From an uncultured Kordiimonas sp. (lineage in GTDB: Bacteria; Pseudomonadota; Alphaproteobacteria; Sphingomonadales; Kordiimonadaceae), in the NCBI GenBank assembly GCA_947503625.1, contig CANNEK010000002.1:558001-622000 (forward strand): DNA of 64,000 bases, written 5' to 3'. This document shows, in pieces, positions 18,144 to 27,612 of the stretch. Numbering within the stretch: the first letter of the stretch is position 1; each line of letters opens with the position of its first letter. The translations under genes and the position numbers were made by a program. Below the pieces are notes generated by a model, which ran no database searches, was not told where the DNA came from, and saw only the letters and a program-made list of their open reading frames with translations.

Positions 18144-18517
18144 GTCAGTGCCTTTTATTGTTGTGCCTTGCTTTATCGTTGCCTGTAACGTCGGGCAGTG
18201 CGAAGCAAGTTTACCGGTGCTTTATCGCTTTGCAATCATTGAATCAACTCAACTTTCGCATACCCTCAGCATGATTGGATAGGCTTCAACGGTAAAGATT
18301 GGGTGAAAGCTACTGAATTTCCAGTGGATTGGAGTCAAATTTTATTAGGCCAAACCCTTGCGAAGCAGGATGGCCGACCTTATATAGGCGCTGAAACCGG
18401 TGGGCTTCGGGTTGTGTTCGGGTCTGCCACCTTACGGAAAAATCAAAGCCCAAGAGGTTGCACATGGGTGCCATAATGGGCCCGGGCAATCGGCTGCTAA
18501 AGGGATGAGGTAATAAA
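18144..18517. other. Divergent control region lepB / dnaK
   Basis: This gap of 374 bases has no credible gene. It holds a heat-shock-type promoter for dnaK (listed separately) and must hold the lepB promoter, which I could not place. No CIRCE-type inverted repeat was seen. Confidence 0.5.
18357..18388 (+). promoter_or_regulatory. RpoH (sigma-32) type heat-shock promoter of dnaK
   Basis: CTTG is followed after 18 bases by CTTATATAGG. This fits the alphaproteobacterial heat-shock consensus CTTG-N17/18-CYTATnTnnG at every fixed position. It lies 130 bases upstream of the dnaK start. Confidence 0.75.
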
Positions 18518-20452
18518 ATGGGTAAAGTAATCGGTATCGATTTGGGTACGACAAATTCTTGCGTATCCATCATGGACGGATCCAAACCAAAAGTAATTGA
18601 AAACACTGAAGGCGCGCGCACAACGCCGTCCGTCGTTGGTTTTACCGACGAAGGCGAGCGGCTTGTTGGTATGCCGGCAAAGCGACAGGCTGTCACTAAC
18701 CCGACAGACACGCTGTTTGCCATCAAGCGCCTGATTGGCCGGACATTCGATGATCCGACCACACAAAAAGACAAGGACATGGTTCCCTACGACATCGTCA
18801 AATCTGATGGTGGCGATGCGTGGGTTGAAGCCAAGGGTGAAAAATACTCACCAAGCCAGGTCTCTGCAATGATCCTTCAGAAAATGAAAGAAACGGCAGA
18901 GAGTTATCTGGGCGAAGATGTCGACCAGGCAGTGATTACTGTTCCGGCCTACTTTAACGATGCACAGCGCCAGGCAACAAAAGATGCCGGTAAAATCGCT
19001 GGTCTCGAAGTTCTGCGTATCATCAACGAGCCAACGGCTGCAGCACTTGCTTACGGCCTTGAAAAAGAAGACGGCCATACCATTGCTGTCTTTGACCTTG
19101 GTGGTGGTACTTTTGACGTTTCCGTTCTTGAAATCGGCGACGGTGTCTTTGAAGTGAAGTCAACGAACGGCGATACCTTCCTTGGCGGTGAAGACTTTGA
19201 CATGCGCCTTGTTGACTATCTGGCTGACGAATTCAAAAAAGAGAACACTGTTGACCTACGTCAGGACAAGATGGCGTTGCAGCGCTTGAAAGAAGCCGCA
19301 GAGAAAGCAAAAATCGAACTTTCATCTTCTCAGCAAACCGAAGTGAACCTGCCATTTATCACAGCAGACGCCTCTGGTCCCAAGCACCTGCAGATCAAAC
19401 TGACGCGTTCCAAGCTGGAAAGCCTGGTTGAAGACCTGGTCAAGCGCACCCTTGAGCCTTGTAAGAAAGCCTTGAAAGATGCAGGCCTTGCTGCTGGCGA
19501 AATCGACGATGTTATCCTCGTTGGTGGCCAGACGCGCATGCCGAAGATTCAGGAAATCGTAAAAGAATTCTTTGGTCGTGAGCCACATAAGGGTGTGAAC
19601 CCTGATGAAGTGGTAGCGATGGGTGCTGCCATTCAGGCCGGTGTTCTTCAGGGCGACGTAAAAGATGTTCTGCTTCTTGATGTGACGCCGTTGTCTCTGG
19701 GCATTGAAACACTTGGCGGTGTATTCACCCGCCTTATCGAGCGCAATACGACGATCCCGACCAAAAAGTCTCAGGTTTTCTCAACAGCCGAAGACAATCA
19801 GGGTGCGGTGACGATCCGGGTTTTCCAGGGCGAGCGCGAGATGGCTGCGGACAATAAACTGCTGGGCCAGTTTGATCTCGTCGGTATCCCGTCTGCACCA
19901 CGCGGCGTTCCTCAGATTGAAGTTACCTTCGATATTGACGCCAACGGTATCGTGAATGTGTCTGCCAAAGACAAGGGCACGGGTAAAGAACAGCAGATCC
20001 GCATTCAGGCATCTGGTGGCCTGTCCGATGATGATATTGAACAAATGGTGAAGGACGCTGAAGCGAATGCTGAGGCGGACAAGCAGCGCAAGGAACTTGT
20101 TGAAGCCAAGAACCAGGCAGAAGCACTCGTTCACTCTGCCGAGAAAAACCTCGAAGAGCACAAGGATAAAGTCTCTGATGAGGACAAAACAGCGATCGAA
20201 ACTGCGGTTGCTGAACTGAAGGCGTCTCTTGAGGGCGAAGATGTAGAAGCAATCAAACAGAAAACCGAGGCTCTTGCACAAGCGTCGATGAAGCTTGGTG
20301 AGCAGATCTACAAAGAGTCTCAGGAAGCTGGTGGCGCGGACCCTGATGAAGCGGCTGCTGATGCTGCTGCAAAAGCCGCCGAAGCCGGTGATGAAGCTGA
20401 CGATGTTGTTGATGTTGACTTTGAAGAAGTCGACGAAGACGACAAGAAGTAA
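18518..20452 (+). CDS. dnaK: Chaperone DnaK (Hsp70)
   Basis: ATP-driven chaperone that binds exposed hydrophobic segments with DnaJ and GrpE. The 644-aa protein has the three Hsp70 signatures: [27 protein letters not shown] and [15 protein letters not shown] substrate-binding domain and a helical lid follow. The C-terminal tail is rich in Ala, Asp and Glu and ends [10 protein letters not shown] heat-shock promoter lies upstream and dnaJ 120 bases downstream, with a hairpin between them. Confidence 0.98.
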   Translation: MGKVIGIDLGTTNSCVSIMDGSKPKVIENTEGARTTPSVVGFTDEGERLVGMPAKRQAVTNPTDTLFAIKRLIGRTFDDPTTQKDKDMVPYDIVKSDGGDAWVEAKGEKYSPSQVSAMILQKMKETAESYLGEDVDQAVITVPAYFNDAQRQATKDAGKIAGLEVLRIINEPTAAALAYGLEKEDGHTIAVFDLGGGTFDVSVLEIGDGVFEVKSTNGDTFLGGEDFDMRLVDYLADEFKKENTVDLRQDKMALQRLKEAAEKAKIELSSSQQTEVNLPFITADASGPKHLQIKLTRSKLESLVEDLVKRTLEPCKKALKDAGLAAGEIDDVILVGGQTRMPKIQEIVKEFFGREPHKGVNPDEVVAMGAAIQAGVLQGDVKDVLLLDVTPLSLGIETLGGVFTRLIERNTTIPTKKSQVFSTAEDNQGAVTIRVFQGEREMAADNKLLGQFDLVGIPSAPRGVPQIEVTFDIDANGIVNVSAKDKGTGKEQQIRIQASGGLSDDDIEQMVKDAEANAEADKQRKELVEAKNQAEALVHSAEKNLEEHKDKVSDEDKTAIETAVAELKASLEGEDVEAIKQKTEALAQASMKLGEQIYKESQEAGGADPDEAAADAAAKAAEAGDEADDVVDVDFEEVDEDDKK

Positions 20453-20482
20453 CCGGGTGGCTTGATCGCACCTGATAGAAAT

Positions 20483-20516
20483 CGCCGCCTCAGCAGTGTT
20501 GGGGCGGCGTCTTTGT
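20483..20516 (+). terminator. Hairpin between dnaK and dnaJ (terminator or attenuator)
   Basis: CGCCGCC pairs with GGCGGCG across a 13-base loop and is followed by TCTTTGTT. The T run is imperfect, so it may reduce rather than stop read-through into dnaJ, giving less DnaJ than DnaK. Confidence 0.6.
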
Positions 20517-20572
20517 TAAAAGCCAGCGATCAGACCGCATTCGCTTTTCGTTAAAGCTTCAGGAAAAAGCCA

Positions 20573-21709
20573 ATGTCAAAAACAGACTATTACGAGCTTT
20601 TGGGTGTCGGAAAAGACGCTGACGAGAGCACGCTTAAAAAAGCGTTTCGCAAAAAAGCGATGGAGTTTCATCCGGACCGTAATCCGGACAACCCGGAAGC
20701 CGAAAAGAAATTCAAGGAATTCGGTGAAGCCTATGATGTTCTGAAAGACCCTGACAAGCGCGCAGCTTATGATCGATATGGCCATGCGGCTTTTGAAAAC
20801 GGTATGGGTGGCCCGGGCGGTGGCGCGGGCGCGGGTGGTTTTGACTTCTCTGATGTTTTCGAAGAATTCTTTGGCGACTTCATGGGCGGTGGTCGCCGCG
20901 GTGGTCGCGGTCGCGGACCAGCACGCGGGTCCGATCTGCGCTTTAACATGGAAATCTCGCTTGAGGATGCGTTCAACGGCAAGACCGACCAGATAACCAT
21001 TCCAACATCGGTTTCCTGCGAACCTTGCGGTGGCTCTGGTGCAGAACCTGGATCAAGTCCTGAAGTGTGTGACACGTGCGGCGGTGCCGGCAAGGTGCGT
21101 GCAAATCAGGGCTTTTTCATGGTCGAGCGCACGTGTCCCAAGTGTCAGGGCAGTGGCCAGATTATCACCAATCCTTGTAAAATCTGTCGTGGCGCCGGCA
21201 AAGTACAGAAAGAAAAGACCCTTCAGGTTAAAATCCCCAAAGGGGTTGAGGAAGGCACGCGTATTCGCCTGTCCGGTGAGGGAGAAGCCGGTGCTCGTGG
21301 TGCCCCGGCTGGAGACCTCTATATTTTTCTTTCGATCAAGCCGCATGCTTTATTCAAGCGTGACGCCGACATGTTGTTCTGCCGGGTGCCCATCCCGATG
21401 ACAACTGCAACCCTCGGCGGCAACATCGAAGTACCAACCATTGAAGGTAAGCGTGCCCGGATCAAGATTCCTGCTGGGACACAGAGCGGGCGCCAGTTCC
21501 GCTTGAAGGGCAAGGGCATGCCAGAGCTCAATGGTGGCTTCGTTGGCGATATGATTATCGAGACGATGGTTGAAACGCCTGTAAACCTTACGAAACGCCA
21601 GCGTGAGCTGATGGGCGAGTTTGCCGCTGAAGGCGGTGACAGTGTTTCGCCGCAGTCTGACGGGTTTTTTACCAAGGTTAAGGAGCTTTGGGACGACCTG
21701 ACCGACTAA
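20573..21709 (+). CDS. dnaJ: Chaperone DnaJ (Hsp40)
   Basis: Co-chaperone that delivers substrates to DnaK and stimulates its ATPase. The 378-aa protein has a J domain with HPD (in [17 protein letters not shown]), a glycine-rich G/F region (about 76-120), and four zinc-binding repeats ([32 protein letters not shown]). The C-terminal substrate-binding domain is complete. AGGAAA precedes the ATG. In many alphaproteobacteria dapB follows dnaJ closely; here about 9 kb separates them. Confidence 0.97.
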   Translation: MSKTDYYELLGVGKDADESTLKKAFRKKAMEFHPDRNPDNPEAEKKFKEFGEAYDVLKDPDKRAAYDRYGHAAFENGMGGPGGGAGAGGFDFSDVFEEFFGDFMGGGRRGGRGRGPARGSDLRFNMEISLEDAFNGKTDQITIPTSVSCEPCGGSGAEPGSSPEVCDTCGGAGKVRANQGFFMVERTCPKCQGSGQIITNPCKICRGAGKVQKEKTLQVKIPKGVEEGTRIRLSGEGEAGARGAPAGDLYIFLSIKPHALFKRDADMLFCRVPIPMTTATLGGNIEVPTIEGKRARIKIPAGTQSGRQFRLKGKGMPELNGGFVGDMIIETMVETPVNLTKRQRELMGEFAAEGGDSVSPQSDGFFTKVKELWDDLTD

Positions 21710-21735
21710 TTGCTATTGTGTCTCGTCAAAAATGC

Positions 21736-21763
21736 AAAAGCCGCCTCAAAAAGGCGGCTTTTT
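21736..21763. terminator. Bidirectional intrinsic terminator between dnaJ and the CadC-like gene
   Basis: AAAAGCCGCCT pairs with AGGCGGCTTTT around a 4-6 base loop, with A and T runs on both sides. It can end dnaJ on the plus strand and the convergent regulator gene on the minus strand. Confidence 0.88.
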
Positions 21764-21764
21764 G

Positions 21765-23762
21765 CTAGTTGGTCCTCATAACATCACTGCTGCTGCTGCG
21801 CTCTACAGTATGGGCGCGGCGACCACCTGATATACTGTATTGCTTCAGGCTCGATACGGTGTTCGGCAGTATCTCGATATCGTCTGGCGGCATGAATTTT
21901 AAAATGTCACTTTGACCTTGATCACTGATACAGAAAACTGATCCGCTCCGAATTGAAAATGTCAGGTGTCTCCCGTTGAGAAGGGGGTGGCATCTAATTT
22001 CAAGTGCCAAGTCTGTGTTGTAAAACAACCTGTCAGCCTGGTCTATCAGCAGCGTTCGGTTGTGATCACTTAGCGCAAAAGCCCAGTCATCCCTCACACG
22101 CTCCAGCGTGTTGGTGCTGAACCGGAATATGTATCTTTGCCAACGACCGTTTTCCCGCTGGCTAAACCCAATATCTCCATTTTTCATCCAGGTTGCAGCG
22201 TAGGCTGGCAGGCTGGTTTGCACGACGTTTGTTGTCTCAAGCTTTTCCACCTCAATTATATTCAACCCCTGACTGGTGTTTGCCAAAAGGAACCGATCAT
22301 CAAAAGACCAGTCAAGTCCAACAATCGACAACCAGGGTCGACCTAAGGAAATCGTTTGTAGAAATTCGACCCCAAATGTTCTGATGAATATCTCACTTTT
22401 GCCATTTCTCTTGGATACGAAAGCAAGCTGGTCACCACGCCGGGACAAAGAAGGGGCATAGTCCATGACAGAAGAGTTTATCGCGGGGTCATTCGCACCA
22501 TCAATCCATATGTCGCGGTCATGCAAGTAGGAAACGAAGATATAGTCTCTTTCGTTTCCCATTCGCTTTGGACTCTTGATGCGCCTGGAGTCGGAAACCA
22601 GCACATTTGTTTTTCCGGATGAATAGTCAGTTTCCATAAGCTGATAGGATGGGTGCCCGTCTGGATGCACGATTGTTGTACCGTCATGACCCCAGATCGC
22701 CTGGTCCACGCGGAAGGGCCAGGCACTAAGACTTTCGAATGTGCCGTCACCAGGGGTTAGCGTGTAGGCGGTTGTTTGACCTGGTTCTCTGTCGCTTAGT
22801 GTTAGTAAAGCGCCAGTCTGCGGGTGACGATCAATGTAATGGTTTCCCCGCCCCAGCGCGACAGGCTGCAATAACCGCCGCTTCGAACCTGTTTCCAAAT
22901 CCAGTTCAAACACCTGGCTTGGGTCGTATGAACTGATTTGTTCTGTAAAAAACAGCTTTGTACCATCGATGTCAAACGCGAGAACAGACGATGTTCCCGC
23001 AATGCAGTCATATAATTTTTGTGTCTCTGATGCGTTTCCACCCTTGATGGTGATCAGATAGAAGGCGCAAGTATCCCCCTGAGTATACCGGTATGCCAGT
23101 GCCGCCCCGTCCTGTGACCATGTGGCTGATGTTGCGCTACCGCCCGACTTCCCCAAAAGGGCTGGCTGGCTACCTGCTTCCCTGACCCAATACAGATCTG
23201 AACCAATGGCTGTCTTTTGGGAAAAGACCAGCTGACCATTTCTGCTGTTGATGGCGGGGTCGAATTGTTCCTCTGCCAGGCGCACCATAGGTGAAATTGA
23301 CCGGATTGTTTCGTTTCTGACGCGCTCGTTGTTTCCTCCATGAAGTAGAAACGCGGTTGCGACCAAAACAAACACCGCGGCTATAGCCCACATGAACAAG
23401 GGCATTTTTCGATTTGACCGCTCTTCAATTGTCGGCGAAGCAGCGATATTTGCGGTTGCAATGAACCGGTATCCGACAGTTGGCACGGTGACGATATATT
23501 TTCTTATCTTGTTGCCATCACCAAGCGCTTTCCTTAGCTGGACGACGACTCGGTTGATGGCCCCGTCTGACACAAGTTGCCCGGACCAGACATGCTCAAT
23601 CAACTCGTCCCGGCTGATGTTCCTTCCGGGGTTTTTGACAAAGTAGAAAAGCAATGCTGACGGCTTTGGCTCCAGCAGCACCGGACCCTGTTTGCCGATA
23701 ATAACGTTGGTTGCCGGGTTAAACGACAAGTCCTCTATGTCCCAAATGGCGGATTTACCCAA
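21765..23762 (-). CDS. CadC-like membrane regulator: winged helix + TM + beta-propeller-type sensor
   Basis: A 665-aa protein with a cytoplasmic OmpR/PhoB-type winged helix (about 8-105), ending in the typical TVPTVGYRFIA strand. One transmembrane helix follows (about 124-142, MPLFMWAIAAVFVLVATAF). About 520 residues then contain repeated WD40/TolB-like (PD40) blades, for example LYWVREAG and WSQDGAALAYR. No receiver domain is present. CadC and ToxR control genes directly from the membrane in response to periplasmic signals, and this protein probably works likewise. The signal and targets are unknown. The start is TTG with AAAGG about 7 bases upstream. Confidence 0.85.
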   Translation of the reverse strand: MGKSAIWDIEDLSFNPATNVIIGKQGPVLLEPKPSALLFYFVKNPGRNISRDELIEHVWSGQLVSDGAINRVVVQLRKALGDGNKIRKYIVTVPTVGYRFIATANIAASPTIEERSNRKMPLFMWAIAAVFVLVATAFLLHGGNNERVRNETIRSISPMVRLAEEQFDPAINSRNGQLVFSQKTAIGSDLYWVREAGSQPALLGKSGGSATSATWSQDGAALAYRYTQGDTCAFYLITIKGGNASETQKLYDCIAGTSSVLAFDIDGTKLFFTEQISSYDPSQVFELDLETGSKRRLLQPVALGRGNHYIDRHPQTGALLTLSDREPGQTTAYTLTPGDGTFESLSAWPFRVDQAIWGHDGTTIVHPDGHPSYQLMETDYSSGKTNVLVSDSRRIKSPKRMGNERDYIFVSYLHDRDIWIDGANDPAINSSVMDYAPSLSRRGDQLAFVSKRNGKSEIFIRTFGVEFLQTISLGRPWLSIVGLDWSFDDRFLLANTSQGLNIIEVEKLETTNVVQTSLPAYAATWMKNGDIGFSQRENGRWQRYIFRFSTNTLERVRDDWAFALSDHNRTLLIDQADRLFYNTDLALEIRCHPLLNGRHLTFSIRSGSVFCISDQGQSDILKFMPPDDIEILPNTVSSLKQYSISGGRRAHTVERSSSSDVMRTN

Positions 23763-23991
23763 ACCTAAGCCTTTGCTTTAAAATAATAATCGCAAATCAT
23801 CATAAAATATCCTGCCAGAGCCACGACAGCCAAGACCTGTGGTGGTTTCGTTTAGCGGACTTCGCTTATTCGATATCTTCCGCGCCTCTGTTTCAGAACC
23901 TATGAGGTGTTGCAGCGAATGAGCGTTCCGGTTTTACCCGCTTTTTCAGCGGGCGAAGCATACCCAGATCATGATAAAAAGGAAAAGATAG

Positions 23992-24420
23992 ATGAAAAAA
24001 CTAAATCTTGCGACAGCTGCGCTCTTTGCCGTTTTCACAATGCCATCCACAGTTTTGGCCGACGATTTCACAGACATCAGGTCGGTTGTGCAGAAATACT
24101 TCGACGGCACCGAACAAGGAAAACTAGAGCTTTTGCCGGAGGCATTTATGCCAACTGCTGAAATTCAATATGTATTGGAGGATGGTTCGCTGGGCCGCTT
24201 GCCATTTGCCGAGTATGTCAGCCGGTTTACCCAGGGGCGCATAACACAGAGAAAGGGGCGGTTGGTCAGTATGGATGTCACAGGAAGTGCTGCTGTGGCT
24301 AAAGTAGAGATTTTCATGGCGTCGAGGGATCGGGTGTATACGGATTATATATTGCTTTTAAAGCTGACTGAGGGTTGGAAAATCAGCAATAAAATCGCCA
24401 CTTTCCGGCAAAAATTCTGA
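23992..24420 (+). CDS. Secreted lumazine-binding-like (NTF2-fold) protein
   Basis: A 142-aa protein with a Sec signal peptide (residues 1-23, cleavage after VLA). The mature part resembles the putative lumazine-binding / SnoaL-like NTF2 fold: an initial helix DIRSVVQKYFDGTEQGKLELL, then strands ending LLKLTEGWKISNKIATF. Proteins of this group are mostly of unknown function. It is divergent from the CadC-like regulator with a 229-base gap, so it could be a target of that regulator. AAAGGA lies upstream of the ATG. Confidence 0.75.
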   Translation: MKKLNLATAALFAVFTMPSTVLADDFTDIRSVVQKYFDGTEQGKLELLPEAFMPTAEIQYVLEDGSLGRLPFAEYVSRFTQGRITQRKGRLVSMDVTGSAAVAKVEIFMASRDRVYTDYILLLKLTEGWKISNKIATFRQKF

Positions 24421-24432
24421 TTGGCACACTTG

Positions 24433-24457
24433 GCGGGCTATTCATCGGGAGGCCCGC
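24433..24457. terminator. Possible hairpin terminator between convergent genes
   Basis: GCGGGC pairs with GCCCGC across a 13-base loop between two convergent stops. No good T run follows on either strand, so the call is weak. Confidence 0.3.
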
Positions 24458-24459
24458 TT

Positions 24460-25308
24460 CTAACGCTGCAAAACCATTTGTGCACGGAATTGACCGGGTG
24501 TCATTCCAAACACTCTGGCAAAGTGCCGGTTCAGGTGGCTTTGATCGTAAAACCCGCTGGATGCTGCCGCTTCAGCGGGTTTTTGGCCCTCTTTAAGGGC
24601 TTTTTTTGCCGCATTAAGCCTGATGGAAAGCAGGTATGCATGAGGCGTTGTTTCTTTGCTTTTCGCAAAGTAATCAACAAAATACCCCGGGTGAAAACCT
24701 GCGATTCCGGCAATATCCTTCAGTTTGATTGGCGCCGCGAAGTTTGCATGCATGAATTCTATTGACCGGTTAATCGCCGGCATGTCTGTTTTGGTGCTGG
24801 TTTCGATGTTTGCGCCGCCCATGTTGTTTTGGGTCAAATACTGCACGGTCATTATCAATGCGGACTGGCGCTCAACATTACAGCTTGAAACATCCAGCAA
24901 TCTGACAAATTCTGCATACATGTGCGACGAACCCGGGTTTTCCTGAACCGCTTTGTTGAAGTCTGGCCTTTGTCCGGCAAAGCAGGATTGGTAGAATGCC
25001 GGGCTGAGGTAAAGAGAGGCGAACCGCCAGCTGCTCTGGCCTATTGATTGACCGGTATGAATTTCGTCCGGGCGGGCAAAATACAAGCTACCACTTCCGG
25101 CGGACTGGTTGCCACCGCGGCAATATATGCTTTCGCTGCCACTGAGCACGATACCAACTGTATATTCTGCGTGGGTGTGTCTTGGAAAAAAATAATTTTG
25201 GCACTGGCCTAAAACCAACTCTGCGCCAGCACACAGTTTGTGCGCGGTTGCTGAAAAGCCCTCGCGTCGAAGCTGTCTGGATGCACCGTCATTATAAGTG
25301 GCAGGCAA
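24460..25308 (-). CDS. AraC-family transcriptional regulator
   Basis: A 282-aa regulator with an N-terminal cupin-type sensing domain (FFPRHTHAEYTVGIVLSG, and FARPDEIHTG) and a C-terminal double helix-turn-helix (IKLKDIAGIAGFHPGYFVDYF and QSHLNRHFARVFGMTPGQFR, each in part). TTG 25308 is chosen because GAGGAG lies 7 bases upstream; GTG 25323 would place that site inside the gene. It is divergent from a secreted hydrolase with about 100 bases between the starts, so it probably controls that gene and the serine hydrolase after it. Confidence 0.88.
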   Translation of the reverse strand: MPATYNDGASRQLRREGFSATAHKLCAGAELVLGQCQNYFFPRHTHAEYTVGIVLSGSESIYCRGGNQSAGSGSLYFARPDEIHTGQSIGQSSWRFASLYLSPAFYQSCFAGQRPDFNKAVQENPGSSHMYAEFVRLLDVSSCNVERQSALIMTVQYLTQNNMGGANIETSTKTDMPAINRSIEFMHANFAAPIKLKDIAGIAGFHPGYFVDYFAKSKETTPHAYLLSIRLNAAKKALKEGQKPAEAAASSGFYDQSHLNRHFARVFGMTPGQFRAQMVLQR

Positions 25309-25406
25309 TATTGGTCTCCTCACCTGAATTTTATCCTATATGTGTCTCTTTTCAGAAGCTAAGCGTTTTCTTCTATGTCACAGCAACCTGTTCAGTGAGG
25401 TACACC

Positions 25407-26324
25407 TTGCAACACTTTCTGTTTTCCCGAGCGTTTTTGCTTTTTCTCCCGCCTCTTTTATTGACCGTCGTAACAGCAGCAAACCCAATTGACGAAGCGA
25501 CCCGGCAGGATGTTCATATTGAGGCGGACGACGTGATACTTGGTGCTACACTGTACCGGCCTGCAGGTATTGCAGGCACCATTCCGGGTATTGTTACAGC
25601 GCACGGCTCGGCACCTTCAACGCGGGAAGGTTTGGGTTTTTATACAAATCATGCCCTTAAACTCGGGTTTGCCGTGCTGTCTTTTGACAAGCGAGGCACA
25701 GGCGTTTCAACCGGTGCGTATGTACCGTTTTCTGTATCAACCAGTGATCGGGAGTTCAGGGCACTTGCGCGTGATGTGGTTCATGCCGTGAGGTGGCTAT
25801 CCCGCCAACCCGGGATTGATGGCAGCCGAATAGGCTTGTTTGGTGGCAGTCAGGCTGGATGGATAATGCCGCTAGCGGCCCTTGAGGAACCTCTGGTGTC
25901 TTTTATTATTATTGGTGAGGGCGTGCCACTCACTGCTTATGAAGAAAGCTTGCACGGCAGTATTTCCGGCGAGACCGAATGGCATGCGGGCACGATTGCG
26001 GCGGCGGATGCTGCTTTGGCTCAGATTCCTGTCACCAGAGACCACGGGTTTGATCCGGCACCCGTTCTTAAAGAGCTGGATGTGCCAATACTCTGGCTTT
26101 TCGGTCTGCGAGATCCGGTTATTCCGGTATTGCCCTCAATTGCGCGGCTTGAGGCGCTGACCAAGTCTGGAAAAACCAACAACGATCTTTTCATTTTCCC
26201 TTTCGGCGACCACAACTTCCGCAACGTTTCGACAGGTGAGCGCTATGATATAGGCGCCGTCGCACATGATTGGTTGCAAAAGCGTGGTATTCTCTTGCGG
26301 ACAGGCAGTGTAGCGCTTCCTTGA
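25407..26324 (+). CDS. Secreted alpha/beta hydrolase
   Basis: A 305-aa predicted hydrolase with a signal peptide (hydrophobic core FLLFLPPLLLTVVTAA). The catalytic serine is in the elbow LFGGSQAGW, the acid is likely in GLRDPVIPV, and the histidine is in FGDHNFRN. It resembles the family of secreted dipeptidyl-peptidase/BAAT-like esterases, but the substrate is unknown. The start is TTG at 25407, with GAGG 6 bases upstream; a longer reading would run into the AraC gene and lacks a signal-peptide start. A serine hydrolase follows after 56 bases. Confidence 0.82.
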   Translation: MQHFLFSRAFLLFLPPLLLTVVTAANPIDEATRQDVHIEADDVILGATLYRPAGIAGTIPGIVTAHGSAPSTREGLGFYTNHALKLGFAVLSFDKRGTGVSTGAYVPFSVSTSDREFRALARDVVHAVRWLSRQPGIDGSRIGLFGGSQAGWIMPLAALEEPLVSFIIIGEGVPLTAYEESLHGSISGETEWHAGTIAAADAALAQIPVTRDHGFDPAPVLKELDVPILWLFGLRDPVIPVLPSIARLEALTKSGKTNNDLFIFPFGDHNFRNVSTGERYDIGAVAHDWLQKRGILLRTGSVALP

Positions 26325-26380
26325 CTGGCGGCCCCGTCCAGTGAATGCTTTGGCAACAAGTAAGTGGTGGAGGGGCTGCA

Positions 26381-27607
26381 ATGAATATGAAGATGCTAAC
26401 TGGTGTACTTTTGGTAACCGGATCAATCACCGTTGCCGCGCAGGACAGCAGGCCCGAAGGGTTGACGGGCGCTACCTGGCAGTTTGGGCCCCTCAATCGT
26501 TGGGCCTACACCCATATTCGTGAAATACTGCCTACCAAAGATATTCCGAACGACTATCGAACCGTAAGGCCCCTACCGGGTCTGGAATCTGCCGTGACCG
26601 ATTTGAACATCAGCCTTGATGGTACTGCAATGAGGTTGTCGGAGGCGATGAAGCACCATTATATGGATGGTGTCATGGTCATGAAAGATGGTCATGTGGT
26701 TGCGGAGATCTATGACGGCACCCTGACGGCAGAGCGCCCGCACCTCCTGTGGTCGGTTACCAAAACAATTACGGGACTTACGGCTGCTTCAGTAGCGGCT
26801 GATGGTCTGATTGATCTGGAGAGGTCGGTCAGCAGCTATGTGCCCGAGCTTTCTGATACAGGGTGGGGCACTAACAGTCTTCGCACCCTTCTTGACATGC
26901 GAGATACCTCTGACTGGAACGAAGATTATGCCGCACCCGACAGCACGGTTCGCAGGCAGGATTGCGCAGACGGTCTTTTGACCGGAGAGATGTGCCTGGA
27001 TACCAGAGTTGTTGGCAATTACCGGTTTTTGCCGGGTGTTGGCCGCGACGACAGCAGAGAAGATACTTTTGTCTATAAATCCGGAACCACAGATGTAATT
27101 GCGTGGGTGCTTGAAGCAGCGACGGGCAAACGATTTGCTGATTTGGTTGCAGAACGGATATGGAAACCAATGGGGTCGGAAAGAAGCGCCGCTATTACAG
27201 TTGATGTCTCTGGTTTCACGCTTGCAAGTGGTGGCATGACAGCAACGCTGAGGGACATGGCGCGTGTCGGGCAATTAATGCTTGATAGGGGCCGCGTTGG
27301 TGAGCAACAGGTGATACCGGAGAAATGGCTCGACGATATTTTCAATCGGCCGGGTGATCCGACCTGGAGTTTCCCCAAGCCAGACAACAGGTCGCCATAC
27401 TATCGGTCTTTTGTTTGGGGCGTTGGCGATGGCAACGGCACAGTGCAGGCGCGTGGTGTCCATGGCCAGGTTATTGATGTATCGCCTTCAAGCAATACAG
27501 TTGTTGTCGTGTTCTCAAGCTGGCCCGATGCAGATGGAGGCGCATCTGGCGTTGGTTCCAGTGAAACCCAGTCTGTCATTCAGGCGATCAAAGACGCGCT
27601 TAAATAG
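26381..27607 (+). CDS. Secreted serine hydrolase of the beta-lactamase (class C / esterase) family
   Basis: A 408-aa protein with a signal peptide (MNMKMLTGVLLVTGSITVAA) and a beta-lactamase fold. The S-x-x-K nucleophile motif is in WSVTKTITG, and a Y-x-S-type second motif is in VYKSGTTDVIAW. A possible third H-x-G-type motif is HGQVIDVS. Such proteins include esterases, D-aminopeptidases and nylon-oligomer hydrolases (6-aminohexanoate-dimer type), and true resistance is unlikely. GGAGGGG lies just before the ATG. It is likely in one operon with the upstream hydrolase. Confidence 0.85.
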   Translation: MNMKMLTGVLLVTGSITVAAQDSRPEGLTGATWQFGPLNRWAYTHIREILPTKDIPNDYRTVRPLPGLESAVTDLNISLDGTAMRLSEAMKHHYMDGVMVMKDGHVVAEIYDGTLTAERPHLLWSVTKTITGLTAASVAADGLIDLERSVSSYVPELSDTGWGTNSLRTLLDMRDTSDWNEDYAAPDSTVRRQDCADGLLTGEMCLDTRVVGNYRFLPGVGRDDSREDTFVYKSGTTDVIAWVLEAATGKRFADLVAERIWKPMGSERSAAITVDVSGFTLASGGMTATLRDMARVGQLMLDRGRVGEQQVIPEKWLDDIFNRPGDPTWSFPKPDNRSPYYRSFVWGVGDGNGTVQARGVHGQVIDVSPSSNTVVVVFSSWPDADGGASGVGSSETQSVIQAIKDALK

Positions 27608-27612
27608 AATGT

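Noticed and set aside
18310-18780. Minus-strand open frame of 156 codons over the dnaK start
   Set aside because: It overlaps the dnaK promoter and coding start, shows no known domain, and is explained by codon bias of dnaK.
24433-24457. Strong terminator between the NTF2-like gene and the AraC gene
   Set aside because: The stem is GC-rich but no T run follows on either strand, so only a low-confidence hairpin is listed.
26381-27607. Beta-lactam resistance gene
   Set aside because: The protein has the S-x-x-K motif of the wider beta-lactamase fold but resembles esterase-type members; resistance is not supported.
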